Of a stretch of 32,376 nucleotides of DNA, positions 1 through 6,950 are shown one piece after another. A program made the translations under genes and the position numbers. The stretch covers positions 1 to 32,376 of the forward strand of contig CAMVEL010000022.1 of assembly GCA_947166565.1 (NCBI GenBank), given 5' to 3'. This DNA comes from an uncultured Erysipelotrichaceae bacterium (GTDB lineage: Bacteria > Bacillota_I > Bacilli_A > RFN20 > CAG-826). Numbering within the stretch: the stretch's first letter is position 1; every line of letters begins with the position of its first letter. The notes under the pieces are model-generated. The model was not told the origin of the DNA and searched no databases. It saw nothing but the letters and a program-made list of their open reading frames with translations.

Positions 1-16
1 AGGATGCTATCCTTTT
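1..16 (+). terminator. Possible terminator remnant at the window edge
   Basis: AGGAT and ATCCT pair around a 3-nt loop and are followed by TTTT. The stem may continue upstream of the window, so this could be the end of a terminator for a gene not shown. The visible stem is only 5 bp, so the call is weak. Confidence 0.3.
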
Positions 17-31
17 ACGGAGGTAAAACAA

Positions 32-718
32 TTGTCGAGGCTCAAGGAATACAAAACCCATGTCCAAGATAGGAAAGCCTTCGCGATCTTCCTTGAGGAA
101 AACGAAGGCGGTTTAAACGTTTTTAAGCATATGGGTCGCCTAATTCCAGAAGGGATTCGTTCCTTTTATCTTTCCTCGAAGCTTGGGGAACATAATAAAA
201 AAGACCTCCCTCTTATCAAGCAATATGAGGAGTTCCTTAAGAAACTCAAGGAGCATAACCTCAAGGTGAAACGGATTGAGGAAGCGATGTCTTCCTTCGA
301 TGTTTTGGCCTTGCTCCATAACCCCCGCAAATACGTTACGGAAGAAAGGAGGGAGGCCCTTACCGAAGCCCTCGAGGATTTGCTTCCCCTTTCCTATAAG
401 GAAGACGAAAGGACTCTATCCTTCATCCATTACGTCAAGATCATCCGCGACAATCTCGATGACCTAATCCTCCAAAAAGAGATCCTCGATGGATTCAAAG
501 AAAACCTAAAAAGCATTCAAAATCATAAAGGATATTGCGATAAACATTTCGTCGAGAAGGCCAAGACCAAGGAATTGATCCTTCAAACCATGGTACAATG
601 CCTTAACGAAGAATATTACGATTTCGGGAAGGTGTTTCCCGCGGAAGAGGCCATCAAGCTCCATAACATGGTCTTCCTCTCCGATCATCCGGAATTCGTA
701 ATCCCCGAGGAAGATTAA
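32..718 (+). CDS. Hypothetical protein, 228 aa
   Basis: I do not recognise this family. It begins with TTG rather than ATG; the choice rests on a perfect GGAGGT ribosome site at 19-24 with a 7-nt spacer, and no nearby ATG has a comparable site. The protein is charged, apparently all-helical and cytosolic, with no signal peptide or membrane segment. Residues about 60-90 and 145-180 are Lys/Glu-rich and could form coiled coils. Three Cys residues are scattered without a metal-binding pattern. The gene ends 16 bp before the flavin reductase-like gene, in the same direction, so co-transcription is likely. No function is proposed. Confidence 0.8.
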   Translation: MSRLKEYKTHVQDRKAFAIFLEENEGGLNVFKHMGRLIPEGIRSFYLSSKLGEHNKKDLPLIKQYEEFLKKLKEHNLKVKRIEEAMSSFDVLALLHNPRKYVTEERREALTEALEDLLPLSYKEDERTLSFIHYVKIIRDNLDDLILQKEILDGFKENLKSIQNHKGYCDKHFVEKAKTKELILQTMVQCLNEEYYDFGKVFPAEEAIKLHNMVFLSDHPEFVIPEED

Positions 719-734
719 GAGAAAGGGCATGGAT

Positions 735-1220
735 ATGACTGCGAAAGAACTTAAACTTAAACCGTTTACTCTGTTCGATGAGGATTGGGCCTTACTTACC
801 GCGGGCAAAGTTGATAATCATAACTCCATGACGATATCCTGGGGAGAAATAGGGACCTTATGGCATTATGATGTCGTCACGGTTTATGTCAAGCCCTTGA
901 GGTACACCCATGATTTCATGGAGGGGAATGACCTTTTCGTTGTTTCCTTCTTCGATGAGAGTTTCCGTAAAGCCTTGTCCCTCATGGGCTCAAAATCCGG
1001 TCGGGATATAAATAAGGACAAAGAGAGCCATCTTACCCCAACCGCCTATAAGGACACGACGATCTATAAGGAAGCAAAACTGTCCTTAATCTGCAAAAAG
1101 ATCTATCAAAACGACTTGGTTTTGGAGAATATGCCTGAAGAAGAAAGAAGGCGTTATTACGAAAAAGAAGCACCCCATACCATGTATATTGGAGAAATCT
1201 TGGAAGTTATTGAGCAATAA
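735..1220 (+). CDS. Flavin reductase-like, FMN-binding domain protein
   Basis: 161-aa soluble protein of the flavin reductase-like (split beta-barrel, FMN-binding) superfamily. The N-terminal segment NSMTISWGEIGTLW is the recognisable family feature, followed by a region (VKPLRYTHDFMEGNDLFVVSFF) that in relatives lines the flavin site. Such proteins in anaerobes are thought to bind FMN and move electrons, but the physiological partner is usually unknown. I prefer ATG 735 over ATG 729: the AAAGGG ribosome site at 722-727 sits 7 nt from the former but only 1 nt from the latter. It lies in a co-directional run with the FNT channel and MTA/SAH nucleosidase. Substrate cannot be read from the sequence. 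Confidence 0.85.
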   Translation: MTAKELKLKPFTLFDEDWALLTAGKVDNHNSMTISWGEIGTLWHYDVVTVYVKPLRYTHDFMEGNDLFVVSFFDESFRKALSLMGSKSGRDINKDKESHLTPTAYKDTTIYKEAKLSLICKKIYQNDLVLENMPEEERRRYYEKEAPHTMYIGEILEVIEQ

Positions 1221-1268
1221 TTTGAAATCTTCCTTGCAAAAGAAAAAACACACGATAACCTATTGCAC

Positions 1269-1982
1269 ATGATTAAGAATCTATTGTTGACATTCCTTAA
1301 AGGAATCCTTGCTGGACTAGCTATCGGATTAGGGGGATTCATCTTTGTCTTGATGAGTTTTCTTATCCCTGGAGAATTAGGCAAGGCCCTGGGTTCCGCG
1401 CTTTTCGCGGTTGGACTATTTCTAGTTTGCACGTTCTCGTTGTCTTTATATACCGGAAAGATCGGCCTTATTTTCGAAAAGAAGCAAAGCGCGGAATTCT
1501 ATATCGGACTCCCAATAATGTTAATTGGGAACGCCATCGGGGCCTTCGGACTAGGCTACCTCGCTTATTTTGCCTTCAAGGACCTCTCCATCATGGAAAC
1601 CGCGGTCAAGGTTGCCAATGTTAGGCTTTCCTTCAATTCCTTTGACGATTACCTTTCCTGCATCCTCAAATCCTTCCTTTGCGGAACCTGCGTCTATCTC
1701 GCGGTCAAATGCTTTAACCTCAACCGTTTGAAGCCGGTTGGCATTTTCCTTCTCGTCTTCTTCGTCTTCCTATTCGTTTACTGCGGTTTCCAGCACTGCA
1801 TCGCGAACATGTTCTATTTTGGTTTTGCCAATAAGGTATATGGAGCGACCTTCATCGATTTGGCCTTATGCATCCTTTTCAATAGCTTTGGCCCAATCAT
1901 CGGGGTCATGCTTTTCAAACTGGTGGAAAAGGCCAAGGATAATTCGAAACCCATAAAAGATGACGCCCCTAAGGAGGAATGA
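1269..1982 (+). CDS. Formate/nitrite transporter (FNT) family channel
   Basis: About 237-aa integral membrane protein with six hydrophobic segments, typical of pentameric FNT channels for formate, nitrite or hydrosulfide. Helix 1 carries the Gly-rich GILAGLAIGLGGF pattern; helix 2 leads into LYTGKIGLIF; FQHCIANMFYF matches the second FNT signature, including the conserved His of the central pore. The C-terminal tail is short and charged. In a fermenter, formate export is the natural guess, but the anion cannot be decided. The start is uncertain: TTG 1263 and ATG 1269 are in frame and neither has a clear ribosome site. The stop TGA overlaps an ATG at 1979, so translation may be coupled to the next gene. 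Confidence 0.9.
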   Translation: MIKNLLLTFLKGILAGLAIGLGGFIFVLMSFLIPGELGKALGSALFAVGLFLVCTFSLSLYTGKIGLIFEKKQSAEFYIGLPIMLIGNAIGAFGLGYLAYFAFKDLSIMETAVKVANVRLSFNSFDDYLSCILKSFLCGTCVYLAVKCFNLNRLKPVGIFLLVFFVFLFVYCGFQHCIANMFYFGFANKVYGATFIDLALCILFNSFGPIIGVMLFKLVEKAKDNSKPIKDDAPKEE

Positions 1983-1987
1983 ATCTA

Positions 1988-2692
1988 ATGGAAAAAGAAA
2001 GAATCGGGATAATCGGGGCGATGGATGCCGAAGTGGATTTGATCAAACGTGATTGCGACATCGAAAACACTTCCAAAGTCGCCGCGATGGAATTCGTCGA
2101 AGGAAGCCTTAACGGCAAGGAAGTCGTCATCGTTAAATGCGGCATGGGTAAGGTAAACGCCGGCATTTGCGCATCCACCCTCATCAGGGATTTCCATTGC
2201 ACGAAGATAATTAACACAGGCGTCGCGGGCTCTCTTGATGGAAGAATGGAAATCGGGGACATCGTCATCTCAACCGATGCCGTCCAACATGATTTCGACG
2301 TCGAGGTCATCGGCTTCAAAAAAGGCGAAATCCCATATACTGGTCTATTCGCCTTCAAGGCCGATCCCTTGTTGATCGAAAAAGCCAAGGAAGCCACGAA
2401 AGAAGTGGCCCCCAACATCAATATCTTCGAAGGAAGGGTGTGTTCTGGCGACCAATTCATCTTTAACAAAGCCCAAAAGGATTTGATCGTCGCTAGTTTC
2501 AATGGGCTATGCTGTGAAATGGAAGGCGCCGCGATCGCCCATACCTGTTATTTGTTTGGCGTTCCCTTCGTCATCATCAGAGCCATCTCCGACAAACCCG
2601 ATGGAGAAGGGGCCGAGGACTTCAATCAATTCGCGTCGAAAATGGCGGTGGTCTCCGAGAATATCGTCAAATCGATGCTGAAAAGAATTTAG
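1988..2692 (+). CDS. mtnN: 5'-methylthioadenosine/S-adenosylhomocysteine nucleosidase
   Basis: About 234-aa cytosolic hydrolase (MTAN/Pfs) that removes adenine from methylthioadenosine and S-adenosylhomocysteine, part of methyl-cycle recycling. The N-terminal IGIIGAMDAEV aligns with the family start and keeps the catalytic Glu. CCEMEGAAIAHTC supplies the second active-site Glu and AISDKPDGEG the catalytic Asp. Length is normal. ATG 1988 is chosen over ATG 1979 because AAGGAGG at 1971-1977 is 10 nt from the former and 1 nt from the latter. Its stop lies 1 bp from the stop of the convergent aldo/keto reductase, leaving no intergenic room for a terminator. Confidence 0.96.
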   Translation: MEKERIGIIGAMDAEVDLIKRDCDIENTSKVAAMEFVEGSLNGKEVVIVKCGMGKVNAGICASTLIRDFHCTKIINTGVAGSLDGRMEIGDIVISTDAVQHDFDVEVIGFKKGEIPYTGLFAFKADPLLIEKAKEATKEVAPNINIFEGRVCSGDQFIFNKAQKDLIVASFNGLCCEMEGAAIAHTCYLFGVPFVIIRAISDKPDGEGAEDFNQFASKMAVVSENIVKSMLKRI

Positions 2693-2693
2693 T

Positions 2694-3623
2694 TTATTTG
2701 TTTAGGGATAATTCGTCCAAAGCAGCCATCGTTTCCTCTGGTAAAACGATCTTCGTGGCTTCCATGTTTTCCTTTAGCCTAATAGGAGATGTCGAACCGA
2801 TGACCGGAACTATTTTGAGTTTCTTATTGCATAAATAGGCAATGGTCAAAGAGGGAATAGGGATATTGAGTTCCTTCGAAATGCCTTCAAGGGTTTTGAG
2901 CCTTTCGATATTCTCTTCGCTTTGATAGGCTCTAATCGCTGCCTTATCGACGTTTTTCGTATCGAAATTATCCGAGGAATTGACCCTTCCCGTAAGGTAA
3001 CCCCTCGCCAAGGGGGAATACGAATAAATCGGATAACCGCGTTCTTCGAAGATCTTTAGTTCCTCGGGTTTTCCCGTTAAGGAGACGCAGCCATCGCTTC
3101 CTCCCCAAGGGTCTTGGACCCAGGGAAGAAGGGTGAGGTTATCGCTAACGGCAACTGGCCCAACTAGATCGTAGAGTTTCGCTATTCTTTCGGCTTGGGA
3201 AACCCTCTTCGCGGTGAAATTAGAGAACCCGTATGCCTTTATTTTGCCCTTTTTGATGTATTCGTTAAGTATTTGGATAAGCAAGCGGAGATTGCATCCA
3301 CTGTCGTCACGGTGAAGGAGATAGAGGTCGATATAACCGATATTGAGGGTCGCTAAGGATTTTTCAAGATCTTTGATGAGGCACTTTTCGTTAACCCTTG
3401 AAAATGGATAAGGAAGGCACCCTTTGCTGATGACGTAATAATCTTCTCTATTTCCGTGGGTCCTGATGTATTCACCTAGGACCTTCTCGGATTTTCCATA
3501 GCCTCTAGCCGTATCGAAGACATTGATTCCGATTTGCCGACAGGCATCGAGGATTTGAGTTACGTCCTTTCCTTTTTTGAAGGGTTTGCTATCGCAGCCT
3601 AAGGCAATCTTGCTAAGTTCCAT
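2694..3623 (-). CDS. Aldo/keto reductase
   Basis: About 309-aa cytosolic NAD(P)H-dependent oxidoreductase of the aldo/keto reductase TIM-barrel family. The catalytic tetrad is visible: Asp and Tyr in FDTARGYGKSE, Lys in YVISKG, and His in YLLHRDD. SNFTAKRV and the C-terminal PVIGSTSPIRLKEN contribute the cofactor-binding loops. The substrate is unknown; the family reduces sugars, aldehydes and ketones. The start is set at ATG 3623 because GGAGGA lies 10 nt upstream of it, inside the seven codons that would extend the frame to ATG 3644. It is divergent from nadK with about 50 bp between starts; TATAAT on the minus strand at 3654-3649 may be its -10. Confidence 0.93.
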   Translation of the reverse strand: MELSKIALGCDSKPFKKGKDVTQILDACRQIGINVFDTARGYGKSEKVLGEYIRTHGNREDYYVISKGCLPYPFSRVNEKCLIKDLEKSLATLNIGYIDLYLLHRDDSGCNLRLLIQILNEYIKKGKIKAYGFSNFTAKRVSQAERIAKLYDLVGPVAVSDNLTLLPWVQDPWGGSDGCVSLTGKPEELKIFEERGYPIYSYSPLARGYLTGRVNSSDNFDTKNVDKAAIRAYQSEENIERLKTLEGISKELNIPIPSLTIAYLCNKKLKIVPVIGSTSPIRLKENMEATKIVLPEETMAALDELSLNK

Positions 3624-3674
3624 ATCGATTATGTCCTCCGTCATCTAAATTATACGGCAATAAGGAGAAAAAAC

Positions 3675-4472
3675 ATGTTGAACTCTTTCCTCTTTCCTAT
3701 GAAGATTAAAGCCATGAGAGCCTTTTTGTTTTTGAATACCAACACCGAGCAGAAGAAGGAGAAGTGCCGCAAGGCCATCGATTCTCTCCCACCCTCCTTC
3801 GAACTTTTCGCCCGCGATTTCATCGTCTCCCAGCTTGATTCCCCAAGATTGAAAGTTGAAGACGGAGGCAATTACGATTTGATAATCTCCATCGGAGGAG
3901 ATGGCACGCTGCTTAGCGCTTCCTCCATGGCTTATGAAATGGATGTCCCAATCCTAGGTATAAACGCCGGGCATCGCGGCAAGCTCTGCGCGATTCATTA
4001 TGACGACGACCTCTCCGTTTTGGACCCAGATAAATTCAAAATCTCACCCCGTTTCGGGCTTATTTTCAACAAAAACAATCCCCGTTTCGCCTTAAATGAT
4101 GTGGTCTTCGTTTCGGAAACGCGGGCTAGAAGCGTGAAACTAACGATCCATCTAGGCGATAAGGTCGTGGATTTCCAAGGCGACGGCCTAATCGTCGCTT
4201 CCCCAACCGGTTCGACCGCCTATTCGGCATCCTTGGGAGGACCGATTCTTGAGGAAGAGGCCCATTGCTTCGTCATCACCCCAATCGCCCCGATAGACGC
4301 CTTCATTCATCCCGAAGTCGTCATAAACCGTAAACTCGTCATCTCCCCCCGTCATCCGGGCAAGACCCGTTCGGCCATTTGCTATGACGGAAAAGACCTC
4401 GGTTCTTTCTCCGAGGATATCGAGGTTTGCCTATCGGATAGACCTCTAAAATTGGTAACTGGAATCCGCTGA
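3675..4472 (+). CDS. nadK: NAD kinase
   Basis: 265-aa cytosolic ATP-NAD kinase making NADP from NAD. The GGDG motif (residues 74-77) in SIGGDGTLLSAS, the LNDVVF segment and the GSTAYSASLGGP loop identify the family. AAGGAG at 3662-3667 with 7-nt spacing supports ATG 3675. One odd point: the loop after GINAG reads HRGKLCAI, where most NAD kinases have a Gly-x-Leu-Gly-Phe-Leu type sequence. A terminator begins at the stop codon, so it is transcribed separately from the hydrogenase operon, although its product supplies the NADP used by NfnAB. Confidence 0.95.
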   Translation: MLNSFLFPMKIKAMRAFLFLNTNTEQKKEKCRKAIDSLPPSFELFARDFIVSQLDSPRLKVEDGGNYDLIISIGGDGTLLSASSMAYEMDVPILGINAGHRGKLCAIHYDDDLSVLDPDKFKISPRFGLIFNKNNPRFALNDVVFVSETRARSVKLTIHLGDKVVDFQGDGLIVASPTGSTAYSASLGGPILEEEAHCFVITPIAPIDAFIHPEVVINRKLVISPRHPGKTRSAICYDGKDLGSFSEDIEVCLSDRPLKLVTGIR

Positions 4473-4504
4473 TTTCCGCTCCTAAAAAATCGGCGCGGTT
4501 TTTT
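4466..4504 (+). terminator. Rho-independent terminator after nadK
   Basis: CCGC plus TGATTT pair with AAATCG plus GCGG (one G-U pair and a 2-nt bulge), followed by six T. The 5' arm overlaps the nadK stop codon. Confidence 0.7.
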
Positions 4505-4528
4505 AATGTTAATGTATCTTAACTGCGC

Positions 4529-4555
4529 TCGCGTGCGCTACACTATTACACGCGA
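4529..4555 (+). promoter_or_regulatory. Inverted repeat in the hyd operon promoter/leader
   Basis: TCGCGTG and CACGCGA are perfect 7-bp arms separated by 13 nt that include candidate -10 sequences (TACACT, TATTAC). It lies just upstream of the hydrogenase operon ribosome site (AGGAGGT, 4566-4572). It could be a protein operator or a leader hairpin. It is not a Rex-type TTGTTAA box. No convincing -35 was found. Confidence 0.45.
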
Positions 4556-4579
4556 TTGTATCTAGAGGAGGTTTTTCAG

Positions 4580-5062
4580 ATGCACATTCGTCCAGAAGCC
4601 AGAAAGACGGTCCTGGAAATAGTTGACCGTTACAAGGATGAACCATCGCCCCTAATGTTGATCCTCTCGGATTGCCAAAAGGAATTTGGTTATATCCCCC
4701 TCGAAGTTCAGGAAGTGATCTCCGAGGCCACAGGTGTTCCGACTGCCGAGATTTACGGCGTCGTCACCTTCTACAATTTCTTCACATTGGAGCCAAAGGG
4801 CAAATACGTCATCGGCGTCTGCACCGGCACCGCTTGCTATGTCAAGGGCAGCCAGAACGTCAGCGACAAGATCGGCGAATTGCTCAAGATCAAGCCAGGT
4901 GAGACCACCAAAGACGGTCTATTCTCGCTTGATAACGTCCGTTGCTTAGGCGCCTGCGGTATCGCCCCGGCCGTCTCCATCAACGGCAAGGTTTACCCAA
5001 AGGTCCAACTCAGCCAGGTCGATAAGATCCTCGATGAGTACCGCAAGAAGGAGGAAGCCTAA
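4580..5062 (+). CDS. hydC: NuoE-like [2Fe-2S] subunit of bifurcating [FeFe]-hydrogenase (HydC/HndA type)
   Basis: 160-aa soluble subunit of the thioredoxin-like [2Fe-2S] (NuoE, 24 kDa) family. The four cluster Cys lie in CTGTACYVKG and CLGACGIAP. In HydABC complexes this subunit carries electrons between the NADH/FMN site and the rest of the complex. ATG 4580 is chosen because AGGAGGT lies 7 nt upstream; a longer TTG frame from 4556 would place this ribosome site inside the coding region. It ends 2 bp before the NuoF-like gene, so the three subunits form one operon in C-B-A order. Confidence 0.94.
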   Translation: MHIRPEARKTVLEIVDRYKDEPSPLMLILSDCQKEFGYIPLEVQEVISEATGVPTAEIYGVVTFYNFFTLEPKGKYVIGVCTGTACYVKGSQNVSDKIGELLKIKPGETTKDGLFSLDNVRCLGACGIAPAVSINGKVYPKVQLSQVDKILDEYRKKEEA

Positions 5063-5064
5063 TC

Positions 5065-6945
5065 ATGACTAAAGAAGAAGCGATCCGCACCTTGGAGGAA
5101 CTCGGTTCCGCCCAATGTAGCTGCGCCAAGAAACTCGAAGACAAGTTCTCCGGAAAAGACGGCAAACGCCATATCGTCATCTGCGGCGGTACGGGCTGTA
5201 TGTCCTCCAATTCCAAAGACATCATGCATAGGTTCGAAGAACTTATCGCCGAAAAGGGCCTTCAGGATAAGGTTACCGTCAACCTCGTCGGTTGCTTCGG
5301 TTTCTGCTCCAAAGGACCGTTCGTCAAGATTTTCCCGGAAGACACCCTTTATACCGAAGTCAAGGTCGCCGATGCCGAACGCATCATCGAAGAAGACATC
5401 ATCGGCGGCAAGATCGTCGAAGGACTCCTCTACGTCGATCCGGCTACAAAAGAGAAGGTCACCCGTCAGGATGACATCAACTTCTATAAGAAACAAATGC
5501 GTATCGCCCTTTATGGCTGCGGCACCATCAACCCCGAGGATTTGGACGAATCCCTCGGTTATGGCGGCTATGAAGCCCTAAAGCGCGCCCTCTCCATGAC
5601 CCCAGAACAGGTTATCGAAGAGGTTCTTGCCTCCGGTCTTCGCGGACGTGGCGGCGCTGGATTCCCAACCGGCACCAAATGGAAATTCGCCGCGGCCCAG
5701 AAATCGGAAGAGAAATACATCATCTGCAACGGTGACGAAGGCGACCCAGGAGCCTTCATGGACCGTTCCATTCTCGAAGGCAACCCCGTCGCCGTCATCG
5801 AAGGTATGGCTATTGCCGCCTATGCGATCGGCGCCCATCAGGGTTACTTCTATATTCGTGCCGAATACCCAATCGCCTGCGAACGTATCAAAATCGCGAT
5901 CCGCGAACTAACTGAACGCGGTCTTCTCGGCGATAACATCCTCGGTACCGGCTTCAGCTTCAGAGTCGGCCTCCGCTATGGCGCTGGCGCCTTCGTCTGC
6001 GGCGAGGAAACGGCCTTGCTCAACTCCATCGAGGGCAAACGCGGTATGCCGCGTCCGAAGCCGCCTTTCCCGGCGGTCTCCGGTCTATTCGGCAAGCCAA
6101 CCGTTATCAACAACGTCGAAACCCTTGCCTCCCTTCCATATATCTTCCGCGTCGGCGCCGCCGAATATGCGAAGATCGGAACCGAGAACTCCAAGGGCAC
6201 CAAGGTCTTCGCTCTTGGCGGAAAAGTCAATAACGTCGGCCTTGTCGAGGTTCCTATGGGAACCACCCTCCGCACCCTTATCTATGATATCGGTGGAGGT
6301 ATCCCCAACGGCAAAGAATTCCTTGCCATCCAAACCGGCGGTCCTTCCGGCGGCTGCCTTACCAAGGATGAACTCGATGTCGCCATCGATTATCAATCCC
6401 TCCAAAAGGCCGGTTCGATGATGGGCTCAGGCGGAGCCATCGTCATGGACGAAGACAACTGTATGGTCGACGTCGCGAAGTTCTATATGGAATTCATCCG
6501 CGACGAATCCTGCGGTAAGTGCACCCCATGCCGTATCGGCACCAAGCGCCTCCTTGAGATCCTCACCAAGATCACCCAAGGACGCGGTGAGATGAGCGAT
6601 CTCGATGACCTCGAAACCCTCGCCTCGGCAACCGCTGCCGGCGCTCTCTGCGGACTTGGACAGACCGCGGCCAACCCGATTCTCTCCACCCTCCGCAAAT
6701 TCCGCCCGGTCTATGAAAGGCACATCCTCGAGAAGAAGTGCGATGCCGGCGTCTGCAAAGACCTCATCTCCTTCGTCATCAATCCCGACAAGTGCAAGAA
6801 GTGCTCTATGTGCGCTCGCAACTGCCCAGTCGACGCGATCCATGGTGAAGTCGGGAAAGTCCCGTATGTCATCGACACCAAGAAGTGCATTAAGTGCGGC
6901 ACCTGCGTCACGGTTTGCAAATTCGGCGCCGTCTCCAAGGAGTAA
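5065..6945 (+). CDS. hydB: NuoF-like NADH/FMN subunit of bifurcating [FeFe]-hydrogenase (HydB/HndC type)
   Basis: 626-aa flavoprotein subunit. In order: an N-terminal thioredoxin-like [2Fe-2S] domain (CGGTGC and VGCFGFC, residues about 35-125); the NuoF core with the FMN/NADH Gly-rich loop RGRGGAGFPTGTKW; an SLBB-like segment; the NuoF [4Fe-4S] motif ESCGKCTPCRIG with a later Cys in ALCGLG; and a C-terminal 2x[4Fe-4S] ferredoxin domain (CKKCSMCARNC and CIKCGTCVTVC). This architecture is standard for HydB of trimeric bifurcating hydrogenases, where FMN is the bifurcation site. AAGGAGG at 5048-5054 lies 10 nt before the start. The gene is richer in C-ending codons than its neighbours, as expected for high expression. 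Confidence 0.95.
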   Translation: MTKEEAIRTLEELGSAQCSCAKKLEDKFSGKDGKRHIVICGGTGCMSSNSKDIMHRFEELIAEKGLQDKVTVNLVGCFGFCSKGPFVKIFPEDTLYTEVKVADAERIIEEDIIGGKIVEGLLYVDPATKEKVTRQDDINFYKKQMRIALYGCGTINPEDLDESLGYGGYEALKRALSMTPEQVIEEVLASGLRGRGGAGFPTGTKWKFAAAQKSEEKYIICNGDEGDPGAFMDRSILEGNPVAVIEGMAIAAYAIGAHQGYFYIRAEYPIACERIKIAIRELTERGLLGDNILGTGFSFRVGLRYGAGAFVCGEETALLNSIEGKRGMPRPKPPFPAVSGLFGKPTVINNVETLASLPYIFRVGAAEYAKIGTENSKGTKVFALGGKVNNVGLVEVPMGTTLRTLIYDIGGGIPNGKEFLAIQTGGPSGGCLTKDELDVAIDYQSLQKAGSMMGSGGAIVMDEDNCMVDVAKFYMEFIRDESCGKCTPCRIGTKRLLEILTKITQGRGEMSDLDDLETLASATAAGALCGLGQTAANPILSTLRKFRPVYERHILEKKCDAGVCKDLISFVINPDKCKKCSMCARNCPVDAIHGEVGKVPYVIDTKKCIKCGTCVTVCKFGAVSKE

Positions 6946-6950
6946 GAACA

